From positions 248,001 to 312,000 of the forward strand of contig CBDDIZ010000038.1 in the NCBI GenBank assembly GCA_965229305.1: DNA of 64,000 nucleotides, read 5' to 3'. Source of the DNA: JALHNI01 sp965229305. GTDB lineage: Bacteria; Acidobacteriota; Terriglobia; Bryobacterales; Bryobacteraceae. The notes below the pieces were generated by a model. The model was not told where the DNA came from. It was given only the letters and a program-made list of their open reading frames with translations, and did no database searches. Shown one piece after another: positions 18,368-27,128 of this stretch. Each line of letters starts with the position of its first letter. The first letter of the stretch is position 1. A program made the position numbers and the translations under genes.

Positions 18368-18868
18368 ATGAGAACCCTGCTTCTATTGAGTACGTTGGCG
18401 CTGAGCGCGTTTGCCCAACCGGCGAGTCCGCCGGCGGAAACGGCGGTCGCCGTCAATGGGAAGAACATCCGGATCAACTATTCGTCGCCCTCCATGCGCG
18501 GGCGGCAGATCTTCGGTGGCTTGGTGCCTTACGACAAGGTGTGGCGCGCCGGGGCCAATGCAGCGACGACGCTGACGACGGACGCGGCTCTGATGATTGG
18601 GGATTTGGCCGTTCCGGCGGGCAAGTACACCCTGTACATTCTGCCGACGGCGGAATCCTGGACGTTGATCGTGAATAAGCAGACGGGCCAGTGGGGCACC
18701 GAATATAGCCAGGGTCAGGATCTGGGCCGCGTGAAGATGAAGTTGAGTGCCGTGGGATCGCCGGTGGAACGCTGGCAGATGCTGTTGACCCCGCCCAGCG
18801 GCAATAAGACAAATCTTCAGCTCACTTGGGAGAAGACTCAAGCCACCATCCCGATCACCGTTAAGTAG
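18368..18868 (+). CDS. Secreted DUF2911 protein
   Basis: A 166-residue protein; ATG 18368 is chosen over the upstream in-frame ATG because it begins the signal peptide (MRTLLLLSTLALSAFAQ) and follows GAGGAG. The mature part has the DUF2911 signature: INYSSPSMRGRQIFGGLVPYDKVWRAGANAATTL, then LAVPAGKYTLYILP and WTLIVNKQTGQWGTEY. The family is common in Bacteroidetes and Acidobacteria and its role is unknown. It is 40 bp downstream of the receptor gene and may be co-transcribed. A strong terminator follows. Confidence 0.85.
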   Translation: MRTLLLLSTLALSAFAQPASPPAETAVAVNGKNIRINYSSPSMRGRQIFGGLVPYDKVWRAGANAATTLTTDAALMIGDLAVPAGKYTLYILPTAESWTLIVNKQTGQWGTEYSQGQDLGRVKMKLSAVGSPVERWQMLLTPPSGNKTNLQLTWEKTQATIPITVK

Positions 18869-18889
18869 ACAAGTTTTCGCTCCGCTCGA

Positions 18890-18920
18890 GGGTCCTGGCT
18901 ACCGCCAGGGCCCCTTTTTC
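18890..18920. terminator. Rho-independent terminator
   Basis: GGGTCCTGGC pairs with GCCAGGGCCC across a 4-base loop and is followed by CTTTTT. It lies between the DUF2911 gene and the convergent GGDEF gene. Confidence 0.85.
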
Positions 18921-18922
18921 GT

Positions 18923-19903
18923 TTAACGCTGCAGATGCAGGTTGACGAATTGGTCGAGCTCCGCGCTCAGAGCGTTGCGCTGCGATTGGGCGGTGAGAGC
19001 GACGAGGCAGACTGACGCGGATAGCGGCACCATCACACTGCGGTCACCGATTTCCAATTCGCGATCCAGCTTATAGGCGCCTACGCGGCGCATCTCGAGA
19101 ACAACGGCATCGAGCGGGTCCTCGCGTTGCACGATGGCCAGGAAAGCCGGGCCGCTCCAACGATAGAGCGCGTCGCCGGGACGCAGGTTCAAGGTGAGAT
19201 GGTGCAGAAACGTGCGTAGCAGATCGTCGCCGACGGCGTGCCCGTAACGCGCATTGATCTGCTGAATGCGATGCACGACAAACAACGCCAAGTGCGTGCC
19301 GCTGGCCCCGAGTTGCAGCCGGTCGGCGATGACATCCTCCGCCGCCTGACGGCTCGCGAGGCCAGTGACGGGATCGGCGGGCGACTCGCTGCGCGGCGGC
19401 AGACTGCGCACCAGCATCGCCCGCGTCTCCTTCTGACGCTGATTCTCGATCCGAAGCGTGGCGATGCAGTCTTCGAGTTGCTGGCGGGCGGCGCGCAGGT
19501 CTTCCACGCGGCTCAAGGAGACAAGCGACGCTTCCAAGGCCGTCAGGCAAGCAGTGGCTTCTGAGTGGCGCTGGCTAAAGTCACGGAGGGCGCGGGTGGA
19601 TGTCGCCGCGATCGTCTGAAGCTCGGCGGTACGATTGGCCCAGTAGGCGTTGGTTTCGGTTTCGTAGAGGCGAAGTGCCTGACGGGCGGCGCCGGCGACC
19701 ATGAGCAGTTCGGCGTCGTCATCGGTGCCGACAAAGCGGCGGTTCAAGTCGCCCAGTTGGCTCTGAAAGCGTTCGCGGTCGGCCGACGAACCGAGCACGG
19801 CGTGGTCGCGAATCGCCTTCAGCAAAGCCTCGGCGAGCTGGTAGTCGCCGCGCCCTTGGCGAGGGGGCACCAGGCTATCGCGCAGCGTGCGAAGGGAGAC
19901 CAT
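18923..19903 (-). CDS. Degenerate GGDEF-domain protein
   Basis: A 326-residue protein from ATG 19903, preceded by GAAGGGAG on its own strand; the longer upstream frame reads through the neighbouring gene and is a shadow. Residues 1-165 are mostly helical with a likely coiled coil (ATCLTALEASLVSLSRVEDLRAARQQLED). The GGDEF fold follows: DPVTGLASRQAAED, NARYGHAVGDDLLRTFLHHL, then ALYRWSGPAFLAI where active enzymes have GG(D/E)EF. The loss of both acidic signature residues means it should not make cyclic di-GMP; it may bind nucleotide or act as a scaffold. It is divergent from the DUF294 gene with 87 bp between starts. Confidence 0.75.
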   Translation of the reverse strand: MVSLRTLRDSLVPPRQGRGDYQLAEALLKAIRDHAVLGSSADRERFQSQLGDLNRRFVGTDDDAELLMVAGAARQALRLYETETNAYWANRTAELQTIAATSTRALRDFSQRHSEATACLTALEASLVSLSRVEDLRAARQQLEDCIATLRIENQRQKETRAMLVRSLPPRSESPADPVTGLASRQAAEDVIADRLQLGASGTHLALFVVHRIQQINARYGHAVGDDLLRTFLHHLTLNLRPGDALYRWSGPAFLAIVQREDPLDAVVLEMRRVGAYKLDRELEIGDRSVMVPLSASVCLVALTAQSQRNALSAELDQFVNLHLQR

Positions 19904-19990
19904 CAAAAGCCTTATCGGCCACGCGCCACAGACTTGTAACTTGTTGTATGCTGACCAAACCAGCCACGTGCGCTGCTTTGAGTTCAGTGC

Positions 19991-21643
19991 ATGAAAACAT
20001 CTGTGATTCGGCACCGCGTTGCCGATTTTCTTAAGTCCCACGCGCCATTTGATGCCCTTGGTAACGACGATCTGCTGGCTTTGGCCGGCAGCGGACGGGT
20101 GAAGTTTCACGAGTCCGAAGAGTTTATTTTCGATGAGGGCGACACGGTAGGCCCCATGGTGTGGGTGATTCAGCAAGGCCGCGTGGAGATGCTGCAGGAC
20201 GGGGCGTTGCGCGACGTGTTGGGGGCGGGCGACCTGCTGGGGCTCGAGCGGTTCGCGGGTGAGAGCCGCTATCGCAACTCGGCACGGACGACGACCGACG
20301 TCATTCTGTATGCAGTGGACGCGGCGTTGTTCGAGGACTGCCTGGGGCGCTACCCGGACGTGCAACGTTATCTGGCTGCACACTTCTCTCCGACCGATAC
20401 GGCCGGTTTTGGGCGAACGTCCTGGCTGGATGCGGCACCGCCGACGGTCGCGTTTCTGCAGGCGCGCGGGCGCGAGCCAGGCGTGGCGCCGGCGCTGGCG
20501 GGTCCGCTGACGACGCGGCGAGCGGTGCGGGCGATGGTGGAAAGCGGGACGGATCGGTTGGCGGTGGAGGGTGCGTTGCTGACGGCCGAAGATCTGGCGA
20601 TGTTCTGTCATCGCAACCCGGTGCGGCTGATTGACGAAATCCGCCATGCGAGGTCGGCGGCGGAAATGAAGCCCTGGCTGGAGCTAGCGAGTGAAATGGT
20701 GCTGGATGGGATGGCTCATGCAGCGGACGTGGACGACTGTTCGCAGATTGGCGCCGAGGCGGTGGCGGCCTTCGCGGAGGCGACGATTCATCTGGCAGAC
20801 CGAACGGTGCGGCAAGCCGGCCTCACTCCGCCCCCCCTTGAGGCCTGCTGGATGACGTTCGGGGCGACCGCACGGCGCGAGCTGGTGCGGCCGGTGTGGC
20901 CGAATATGGCCGCCGTGTATGACGACTCGCAGGAGGTCTGTCCGCCCGAAGCAGCCATCTACTTTGCGGCCTTAAACGGCGAGACGGCAAGCTGGATGAA
21001 CGCGTTTCACTTTGAGCAGCGGCCAGCCACGTGGCCCGAAGGCGTGCATCCCTGCATGCCGCTCTCGGCGTGGAAGCGTTTCTTCACCGAGACGATCACC
21101 GAGCCGCTGCAGCACGACTTATACGCGCGCCGCGAGTTTTTTGACCTGAGTCGCTTCTCCGGCGGAGCCGGCATCCTGACCAAGCTACGCGAACACATAC
21201 GGCGCGAACTGGACCGGACGGGGATGCTGATCCCCCTGCTGGCCAACGACACGATGAACCAGCTACCGCCGCTCACATTCTTTGGCGGTTTGGTGGTGGA
21301 GCTCGATGGGGGCGAGCGGCCGGCGTTTAACGTGGAAACCACCGCTTTGCAGCCCATCGCCGATGCGGCGCGCGTGTTTGCGCTGGCCGCCCGGCGGTTG
21401 GACGTTACGCAGACGCTGGACCGCTTGAGCGCGGCGGCCGAGGATCATCCGGCGCAGGCGGAGGTGTTCACCGATGCGATGGAGGCCTTCCGGGTGGCGC
21501 TCTATCATCACGCGCTAGCCGGAGGTCCGGGCGTTGATGCGACGCAACTGGGCCGGTACGACTCGCGCTTGCTCAAGTCAGCCTTTACATCGATCCAACG
21601 GTTACTCGAGTTCACGAACGAGACGTTCGTGCCGCACGCATGA
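19991..21643 (+). CDS. cNMP-binding/DUF294 putative nucleotidyltransferase
   Basis: A 550-residue protein. An N-terminal cyclic-nucleotide-binding fold is at about 15-125 (ESEEFIFDEGDTVGPMVWVIQQGRVEML), followed by a short CBS-like remnant (about 168-200), then the DUF294 nucleotidyltransferase region (CSQIGAEAVAAFAEA, WMTFGATARRELVRP, AAVYDDSQEV) and the DUF294 C-terminal region to the end (GGLVVELDGGERPAFNVETTALQPIADAARVFAL). The usual GS..R.E nucleotidyltransferase motif reads as GATARREL. Its stop overlaps the exonuclease start as ATGA. In Proteobacteria the same DUF294-exonuclease pair accompanies acetate permease actP; here a symporter of that superfamily is the next gene. Confidence 0.8.
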   Translation: MKTSVIRHRVADFLKSHAPFDALGNDDLLALAGSGRVKFHESEEFIFDEGDTVGPMVWVIQQGRVEMLQDGALRDVLGAGDLLGLERFAGESRYRNSARTTTDVILYAVDAALFEDCLGRYPDVQRYLAAHFSPTDTAGFGRTSWLDAAPPTVAFLQARGREPGVAPALAGPLTTRRAVRAMVESGTDRLAVEGALLTAEDLAMFCHRNPVRLIDEIRHARSAAEMKPWLELASEMVLDGMAHAADVDDCSQIGAEAVAAFAEATIHLADRTVRQAGLTPPPLEACWMTFGATARRELVRPVWPNMAAVYDDSQEVCPPEAAIYFAALNGETASWMNAFHFEQRPATWPEGVHPCMPLSAWKRFFTETITEPLQHDLYARREFFDLSRFSGGAGILTKLREHIRRELDRTGMLIPLLANDTMNQLPPLTFFGGLVVELDGGERPAFNVETTALQPIADAARVFALAARRLDVTQTLDRLSAAAEDHPAQAEVFTDAMEAFRVALYHHALAGGPGVDATQLGRYDSRLLKSAFTSIQRLLEFTNETFVPHA

Positions 21644-22281
21644 CGGAGTATCTGGACAGCTTCACACAGACTTGGGCGCCGGAGGCAGCCGCCGACCAGG
21701 TTCGCTTTGTGGTGCTGGATAGCGAAACCACGGGGCTCGATCCTCGACGTGACAAGCTGATCTCCATTGGGGCGGTGGCGGTGCGGGCGGGCGAGATCCG
21801 GCTGGACGATTCGTTCGAATGCTTGCTGCGCGTGGCCTACAACAATGCATCGGTGACGGTGCACGGCATTACGCGTGATGAAGCGCGGGACGGTTTCGAG
21901 GAGCGCGAGGCGCTGGAGCTATTCCTGCCGTATCTCCGCGACGGCGTGATCGTGGGTCATCACATCGGCCATGACATCGAAGCACTCAGTTGCGCGACCG
22001 AGCGTTACTGGGGTTACCGCCTGCGAAACCTGTCGCTCGACACGATGGACTTGACCTTGCATCTGAACGACGACGGCGCGTTCGCCGGACGGGAGATGGC
22101 GCAGGGCTTTTCGCTCGACGGGCTCTGCGACATGTTCGGCATCCTACCGCATGACCGGCATACGGCGGGTGGCGATGCGCTGATTACGGCTCATGTATTT
22201 CTGCGGCTGCTGAAAGCGGCCAAGCGCGTGGGCCGGACAAATCTCGGGAGCTTGTGCGTGCCCTACGTGCCCTCAGAATGA
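21640..22281 (+). CDS. DnaQ-like 3'-5' exonuclease
   Basis: A 213-residue protein with the DEDDh exonuclease motifs: VVLDSETTGLDP (ExoI, about residue 24-35), VGHHIGHDIEAL (ExoII, about 107-118) and HTAGGDALITAHVFL (ExoIII with H and D, about 169-183). Its start overlaps the DUF294 stop by ATGA, so translation is coupled. Whether it degrades nucleic acid or a small nucleotide in this pairing is unknown. Its end overlaps the convergent symporter gene by 19 bp. Confidence 0.88.
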   Translation: MTEYLDSFTQTWAPEAAADQVRFVVLDSETTGLDPRRDKLISIGAVAVRAGEIRLDDSFECLLRVAYNNASVTVHGITRDEARDGFEEREALELFLPYLRDGVIVGHHIGHDIEALSCATERYWGYRLRNLSLDTMDLTLHLNDDGAFAGREMAQGFSLDGLCDMFGILPHDRHTAGGDALITAHVFLRLLKAAKRVGRTNLGSLCVPYVPSE

Positions 22282-23912
22282 CGTGGCAAGAGCGCCTGCA
22301 GGATGATCGCGCTGACGATGACCACCACGCAGCCGATGACGTTCCACCAGAGGAAGGCGACACTGGTGTAGCGGGCGGCGGCGAAAATCGCGAGTTCGCC
22401 GCAGATCACTCCCCAGAAGGCGGGCGTCGCCGTAACATGCTTCACGAAGAAGGCGAGGACAAAGACGCCGAGTAAGCCTCCGTAGAAGAGCGAGCCGAGT
22501 AAGTTGACGGCTTCGATCAGCGACAGGTTAAACGTCTTGCCTAAGTTGGCCGTGCCGACCGCATAGGCGCCCCAGAAGAGAGTGAGGAGCCGGGAGGCCC
22601 ACATCAGGTTGCTGTCCGTCGCCTGGGGACGGAAGAAGCGCTGATAAAGGTCAATGACGCTGACGGTGGCGAGCGAGTTGATCTCGCCGGCAATCACCGA
22701 CATAGCCGCGCCAAAGATAACCGCCATCACCAACCCAACGACGCCGGCAGGCAAGTAGCGCGTGACGAAGGACAAAAAAATGTAGTTGGTATCGGTGGCC
22801 TTGGCGGCGGTCATGGCCTCCTTGCGGACGGCTTCGGCGGCAGCATGAGCTTCGCGATAACGGGCGACGGTTTCGGGCGTCTCATTCCGCAGCATCGCCT
22901 GCGTGGCCTGCCGGCGAGCTTCCCACTTCTGCTGGTATTCGCTTTCGAGGCGATTGAAGCCGGGCGTATTCCGCAGGGCCGCTAGTTTCTCGCCATGAAA
23001 TAGAACCGGCGGAGCGACGAAGTGGTAGAAGGCGAAAACCATGATCCCGGTCAGCAGGATGAAGAACTGCATCGGGATTTTGGCGACGGCGTTGAAGAGC
23101 AGACTGAGGCGGCTCTGCGTGATCGACTTACCGGTGAGATAGCGCTGGACCTGGCTTTGGTCGCAACCGAAATAAGCGAGAGCGAGAAACATGCCGCCAA
23201 TCAAGCCGCTGAGTAAGTTATAACGATCGTTCAGGTCGAAGTTGAAGGTGACCGGGTTGACCTTGCCGGCGGCGCCGGCAACGCGCAGGGCTTCAGTGAA
23301 GCCGACGTCCGGGGGCATCAGATGGATCGCCGTGCCGAAGGCGATGATCATGCCGCAGGTCATCACGAGCATCTGCTGGAAGTCCGTCCAGGTGACCGCT
23401 TTGATGCCGCCGAGGACCGTGTAAAGGATGGCGACGCAGCCCATCAGGAGAATCGTCCATTGCTCGCTCCAGCCGAGGATCACGGTGAGAACGACCGAGG
23501 GAGCATACAGCGCCATGCCCACGCCCAGCCCGCGTTGGATGAGAAAGACAATACTGACCAGGGCGCGGACGCGAGCGTCGAAACGCTTCTCCAGATACTC
23601 GTAAGCCGTATAGACGTTGGCGCGATGGAAGAGCGGCACGGCCGTCATGGAGATGACGATCATCGCCACGGGCAAGCCAAAGTAATACTGCACGAAGCGC
23701 ATGCCGTCGGCGTAGGCCTGGCCGGTGGTCGAGATAAAGGTGATCGCGCTGGCCTGCGTGGCCATGATCGAAAGCGCCATGGCGTACCAAGGCATGGTGC
23801 GTCCGGCGAGAAGATACTGCGCTGTGGTCTGCTTCCCGCGGGCCCGGTAAAGGCCATAGCTGATGATCGCCGTAAGCGTGGAGAACAGGACGACCCAATC
23901 GAGAGGTCTCAC
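22263..23912 (-). CDS. Sodium:solute symporter (SSS family)
   Basis: A 549-residue protein with about 13 TM helices. It starts at GTG 23912, overlapping the stop of the 41-residue gene as GTGA. Family motifs are present: GRTMPWYAMALSIMATQASAITFISTTGQAYADGM near residue 37, the central GGIKAVTWTDFQQMLVM, and the Na-site region FGAAMSVIAGEINSLATVSVIDLYQRF. A long extra soluble stretch of about 75 residues (FHGEKLAALRNTPGF to EAVRKEAMTAAKATD) sits between TM helices. The substrate may be an organic acid, amino acid or sugar; the neighbouring deacetylase hints at a sugar-derived solute. Convergent with the exonuclease. Confidence 0.88.
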   Translation of the reverse strand: MRPLDWVVLFSTLTAIISYGLYRARGKQTTAQYLLAGRTMPWYAMALSIMATQASAITFISTTGQAYADGMRFVQYYFGLPVAMIVISMTAVPLFHRANVYTAYEYLEKRFDARVRALVSIVFLIQRGLGVGMALYAPSVVLTVILGWSEQWTILLMGCVAILYTVLGGIKAVTWTDFQQMLVMTCGMIIAFGTAIHLMPPDVGFTEALRVAGAAGKVNPVTFNFDLNDRYNLLSGLIGGMFLALAYFGCDQSQVQRYLTGKSITQSRLSLLFNAVAKIPMQFFILLTGIMVFAFYHFVAPPVLFHGEKLAALRNTPGFNRLESEYQQKWEARRQATQAMLRNETPETVARYREAHAAAEAVRKEAMTAAKATDTNYIFLSFVTRYLPAGVVGLVMAVIFGAAMSVIAGEINSLATVSVIDLYQRFFRPQATDSNLMWASRLLTLFWGAYAVGTANLGKTFNLSLIEAVNLLGSLFYGGLLGVFVLAFFVKHVTATPAFWGVICGELAIFAAARYTSVAFLWWNVIGCVVVIVSAIILQALLPRHSEGT

Positions 23913-24034
23913 GGCGTGAAGCTCCGTTTGAAGACCCAGAACAGCACGATGACGGCAATCAAATAGACGAGAACAGCTCGATAGACGTTGGCCCAGGAGC
24001 CGAGGAACGGGGGCGGCTCATCCTGAGGGAGCAA
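23909..24034 (-). CDS. 41-residue membrane protein coupled to the symporter
   Basis: A small gene starting at TTG 24034, two bases after the deacetylase stop (24036), and ending in a GTGA overlap with the symporter. The product has PPPFLGSWANVYRAV then one TM helix (VLVYLIAVIVLFWVF). The PFLGSW-N-Y plus TM pattern occurs in small proteins beside SSS transporters elsewhere, so it may be a symporter subunit. The coupling on both sides is directly visible; the role is inference. Confidence 0.65.
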   Translation of the reverse strand: MLPQDEPPPFLGSWANVYRAVLVYLIAVIVLFWVFKRSFTP

Positions 24035-24035
24035 G

Positions 24036-26555
24036 TTACTTGGCTCCCGCGGGACGCGCGCTAAGAAAGTTCGCAAAGATGCGGTAAGCACCGGGCACGC
24101 CGGCGGGCAACTGGCGGAACCAGGCCATGGGGCTGTAGATGTAAGTGCCGCGGCCGTAAGTGGCGACCAAGGTGGCTCCCTTCGACAATTTCTCACCGGG
24201 ATCGTGGCTGGCGAAAAGGCTCTCGTACTGTGCATCCCACTCGGAGGGGAAGTAGAGCCCGCGCTCTTGCACCCAGCCTAGGAAGTCGGCCTCGGTGATT
24301 TTGTTGGGGACCTGGAGGAGCGGGCTTTGCGGGTTAGGAAACTCGATTGGTGCTTCTTCAACGGTGACGCGATCACCGCCCACGGTGAGCGGATAGGGAC
24401 CGACGTGGGCGAGATCGCCGCGCGGCGGTCCGCCGAAGCCGCCACGTTCGGCGACGTTGTACTGCACGATGACGGTGCCGCCTTGCTTGACGTACTCCAT
24501 GAGCCGGTTGTGATTGGCGCGCAGATCGGCGCGATTGTTGTAGGCCCGGATCCCGACGACGACGGCATCGTACTGGGCGAGATTGCCGCTGGCAAGTTGA
24601 GCTTCGTCGAGCAGGGTGACTTCGGCACCTAACTGACGGATGGCCGCGGGAACTTCGTCGCCGGCGCCCATGATGTAGCCGACGCGCTTGGCCGTGGACT
24701 TGAGGTTTGCGCGCACCAGCACGGCCGAGGACGGCGGGAAGAGGCTTTGCGGCGGGAAGTGTGGATAGCGGATCGTCTCCATTTCGGTGCTGGCATCGCG
24801 GCCGTCGATGGTGGCAACGGCCTTGAGCAGGAGCTTCGACTCCGCCGCCGGCGGCTTCACGGTGAAGGAAACAGCAGTCTGTTCGCCGCGGGCGCTGAGA
24901 TGAAAGTCGGCCTTATCGGGCGTGGCAATGTAGCCGCGCGGTAAGTCGAGACGGAGTTGGCCATCGGCCTTCGGCGTATTCGAACGGACCTCCACGGTCA
25001 CGGTGCGGGCCCCGGCATCGGGGAACAGGACCACCGGATCGGTGACGCGCACCGCCACCGGCGGCACGACGATCAGATTGCGGGTGAGTTCTCCATCGGC
25101 ACGGTCCACAAACTTGTACTGGATGGGGCGCTCGACGGTAAAGTCCGTGCCGTTGATGTTGAAGGTGAAGCGCGCGCGCAGGAGCGGATCATTCTCCGGG
25201 TTACCGATCTTCGCCGGATCAGGCACGGTATAGAGGCCGCCGCCCATGGTCTTGGGCTGTTCGAGCCAATAGGGCTGACTGAGCGGAATATTCGAGGCGA
25301 GCGTCCACTCGCCGCCGTGAGAAAGCACCTGGTTGTACGGCAGCTTGCCGCCGCCAAACTTGGGCAAGTTCAGACCATCATGATCGAAGGTGACGGACTT
25401 CCATTGCACGTCGAGCTTAGTGCGGACGATGGCGTTGGTGGTCACCTTCAGCGTGGAGCCGGGCGTGGCCTGTTCACGGTCGGCCAGCAGGTCGACGTAG
25501 AGGCCGGCGCACAGGGCCACCGCTTCGTCGAGTTCGACGAGCTTGCGCTGAGCCCAGGGATCCGGATTGCTGACCATCAGCTTGCGCGCTTCGAGCAACA
25601 GCGGAACAGTGGCGGCGGGGTTCTCGGGCTTGAAGGTGCTGGCGGCTCGGGCGAGCAGATCGCCGATGGGCTGGCCATTGGGGACACGGTTCCAGGTGGT
25701 GTCGATGCCGTCGAACAGATCCTGCTTGGCGGGGACACCGCCGATGGTGATCAGGAAGTTTTTGCTGGAGCCTTTGCGCTCGGCGGACCCCATGGCCTGG
25801 CTCTTATGCTGGCTGCGGCTGGCGCCGGCAATCTCATTGAAGGAGAAGCCGAGGACAGGGTCGTATTCGCCGGTGTCGATTTCCACTTTGTTGGGGAGCT
25901 TGGCGTTCTCCGCTTCGTCCTGCGGACGGAAGGAGAACGTGTTGAACATGAGGCGCTTGGCTTTCCAGGCGGGGGCGAGCTTGAGTTGACCGGGGAAACG
26001 GGCAGGATCGGCCGCGGCGGTGAAGCCGTCTTTGCCAAGCAGGGCCGAAGCCTGATGCTGGCCATGGCCGTCGCGGGGAGTGCCGGAGAAGCGCGTGATG
26101 ATCACGTCGGGGCGGAAACGGCGGATGGTCCAGACGGTGTCGGAGAGGATTTCGTCGCGGCCCCACTTGGTGAGAGCTTCGTCGGCGGTCTTCGAAAAGC
26201 CGAAGTCCACGGCACGGGAAAAGAACTGTTCGGCGCCATCGATCTTGCGGGCGGCCAACAACTCCTGCGTCCGGATGAGGCCGATCTGGTCGCCTTGCTC
26301 AGAGCCGATCAGATTCTGGCCGCCTTCGCCGCGCGTGAGGGACAGATAAGCGGTGCGATACTTTTTGCCCCGGGCGAGATAGGCGAGCAACGCCGTGTTC
26401 TCGTCGTCCGGATGAGCGGCGACCATCAGCACACTGCCCAGGACATTCAAGCGGTCGAGAGCGAGCTTGATTTCGGCCGTACCGTGAAGGCTGCGCTGCG
26501 CCCCGACGGGGACCAGCAGGAGCAACGCGATCAAACTCAAACGAAGCATGTTCAC
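24036..26555 (-). CDS. Secreted LmbE/PIG-L deacetylase with large C-terminal extension
   Basis: An 839-residue protein with a signal peptide (about 1-19). The PIG-L domain follows at about 37-260: the zinc motif AHPDDEN near 45, LTRGEGGQNLIGSEQG, and DVIITRFSGTPRDGHGQHQASALL. The middle (about 350-600) is beta-rich, with features of NPCBM-associated or NEW3-type Ig-like domains. The final about 220 residues resemble a class I glutamine-amidotransferase-like (ThuA-type) fold: VGYIMGAGDEVPAAIRQLG, YDAVVVGIRAYNNR, YVKQGGTVIVQYN. It is probably a periplasmic sugar-amide deacetylase, followed by the two symporter genes as one operon. Confidence 0.82.
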   Translation of the reverse strand: MNMLRLSLIALLLLVPVGAQRSLHGTAEIKLALDRLNVLGSVLMVAAHPDDENTALLAYLARGKKYRTAYLSLTRGEGGQNLIGSEQGDQIGLIRTQELLAARKIDGAEQFFSRAVDFGFSKTADEALTKWGRDEILSDTVWTIRRFRPDVIITRFSGTPRDGHGQHQASALLGKDGFTAAADPARFPGQLKLAPAWKAKRLMFNTFSFRPQDEAENAKLPNKVEIDTGEYDPVLGFSFNEIAGASRSQHKSQAMGSAERKGSSKNFLITIGGVPAKQDLFDGIDTTWNRVPNGQPIGDLLARAASTFKPENPAATVPLLLEARKLMVSNPDPWAQRKLVELDEAVALCAGLYVDLLADREQATPGSTLKVTTNAIVRTKLDVQWKSVTFDHDGLNLPKFGGGKLPYNQVLSHGGEWTLASNIPLSQPYWLEQPKTMGGGLYTVPDPAKIGNPENDPLLRARFTFNINGTDFTVERPIQYKFVDRADGELTRNLIVVPPVAVRVTDPVVLFPDAGARTVTVEVRSNTPKADGQLRLDLPRGYIATPDKADFHLSARGEQTAVSFTVKPPAAESKLLLKAVATIDGRDASTEMETIRYPHFPPQSLFPPSSAVLVRANLKSTAKRVGYIMGAGDEVPAAIRQLGAEVTLLDEAQLASGNLAQYDAVVVGIRAYNNRADLRANHNRLMEYVKQGGTVIVQYNVAERGGFGGPPRGDLAHVGPYPLTVGGDRVTVEEAPIEFPNPQSPLLQVPNKITEADFLGWVQERGLYFPSEWDAQYESLFASHDPGEKLSKGATLVATYGRGTYIYSPMAWFRQLPAGVPGAYRIFANFLSARPAGAK

Positions 26556-26567
26556 AGTGTAAAGGAC

Positions 26568-27113
26568 TCAGCGAACCAGCACATGTTCGGCAGTCTGCTC
26601 GCCGGTATGGACGTGCAGGCGACGGCCGACCGGATGAATCCAAATGCCGTCGCCCGGCGGAGCGGGGATCTGCGCCGGTGAATCAACCACGATGAAGCCC
26701 TTCGATTGTTCGGCCACGGTGATGAAGCGGCCTAAGTGGATGTGCGTGTGGCACTGGGTGCGCACCTTTTCGCCGTTGTAGGCCACACCCCACTGGTCGC
26801 CAAACATTTCCTTGGCCTTGTGAATGGCGAGGGTCCACAGCTCGAGCCGGGCGGCAGGAGACATCTCATGTAAGTGATGGGCGGCGGCGCCGTGCGCTCT
26901 CGGCAAGGCGAGCCAGCGATTCGGCTTGCGCGGACTGTTGTCCTTGAGAATAAAGACACGGACGTCCGCGGGCTGCTTCTCCGCCACGCCGCAAAGGCTG
27001 CATTGACGTTCCGCCATGGTGGCGGGCACCGACGGATCACAGGGACAATCCACCATCCAGTAGGCCAGCAACAAGACAGGAAGCATGAATCCGACAGTAT
27101 AGCGAAGGGCCAT
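26568..27113 (-). CDS. HIT-like, CDP-diacylglycerol pyrophosphatase-type protein
   Basis: A 181-residue protein with a hydrophobic N-terminus (about 7-22) that acts as signal peptide or anchor, followed by cysteines (VDCPCDPS, QCSLCG). The core holds WLALPRAHGAAAHHL and the histidine run CHTHIHLGRF, the HIT-superfamily active-site pattern as found in bacterial CDP-diacylglycerol pyrophosphatases. It lies just upstream of the LmbE-like gene on the same strand and is divergent from the glycosyltransferase. The substrate is uncertain. Confidence 0.65.
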   Translation of the reverse strand: MALRYTVGFMLPVLLLAYWMVDCPCDPSVPATMAERQCSLCGVAEKQPADVRVFILKDNSPRKPNRWLALPRAHGAAAHHLHEMSPAARLELWTLAIHKAKEMFGDQWGVAYNGEKVRTQCHTHIHLGRFITVAEQSKGFIVVDSPAQIPAPPGDGIWIHPVGRRLHVHTGEQTAEHVLVR

Positions 27114-27128
27114 CGGTATACTGATGGT

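Noticed and set aside
19904..20647. N-terminal extension of the GGDEF protein to 574 residues
   Set aside because: The extra part is His/Arg/Pro-rich and antisense to the DUF294 gene; ATG 19903 has a ribosome site.
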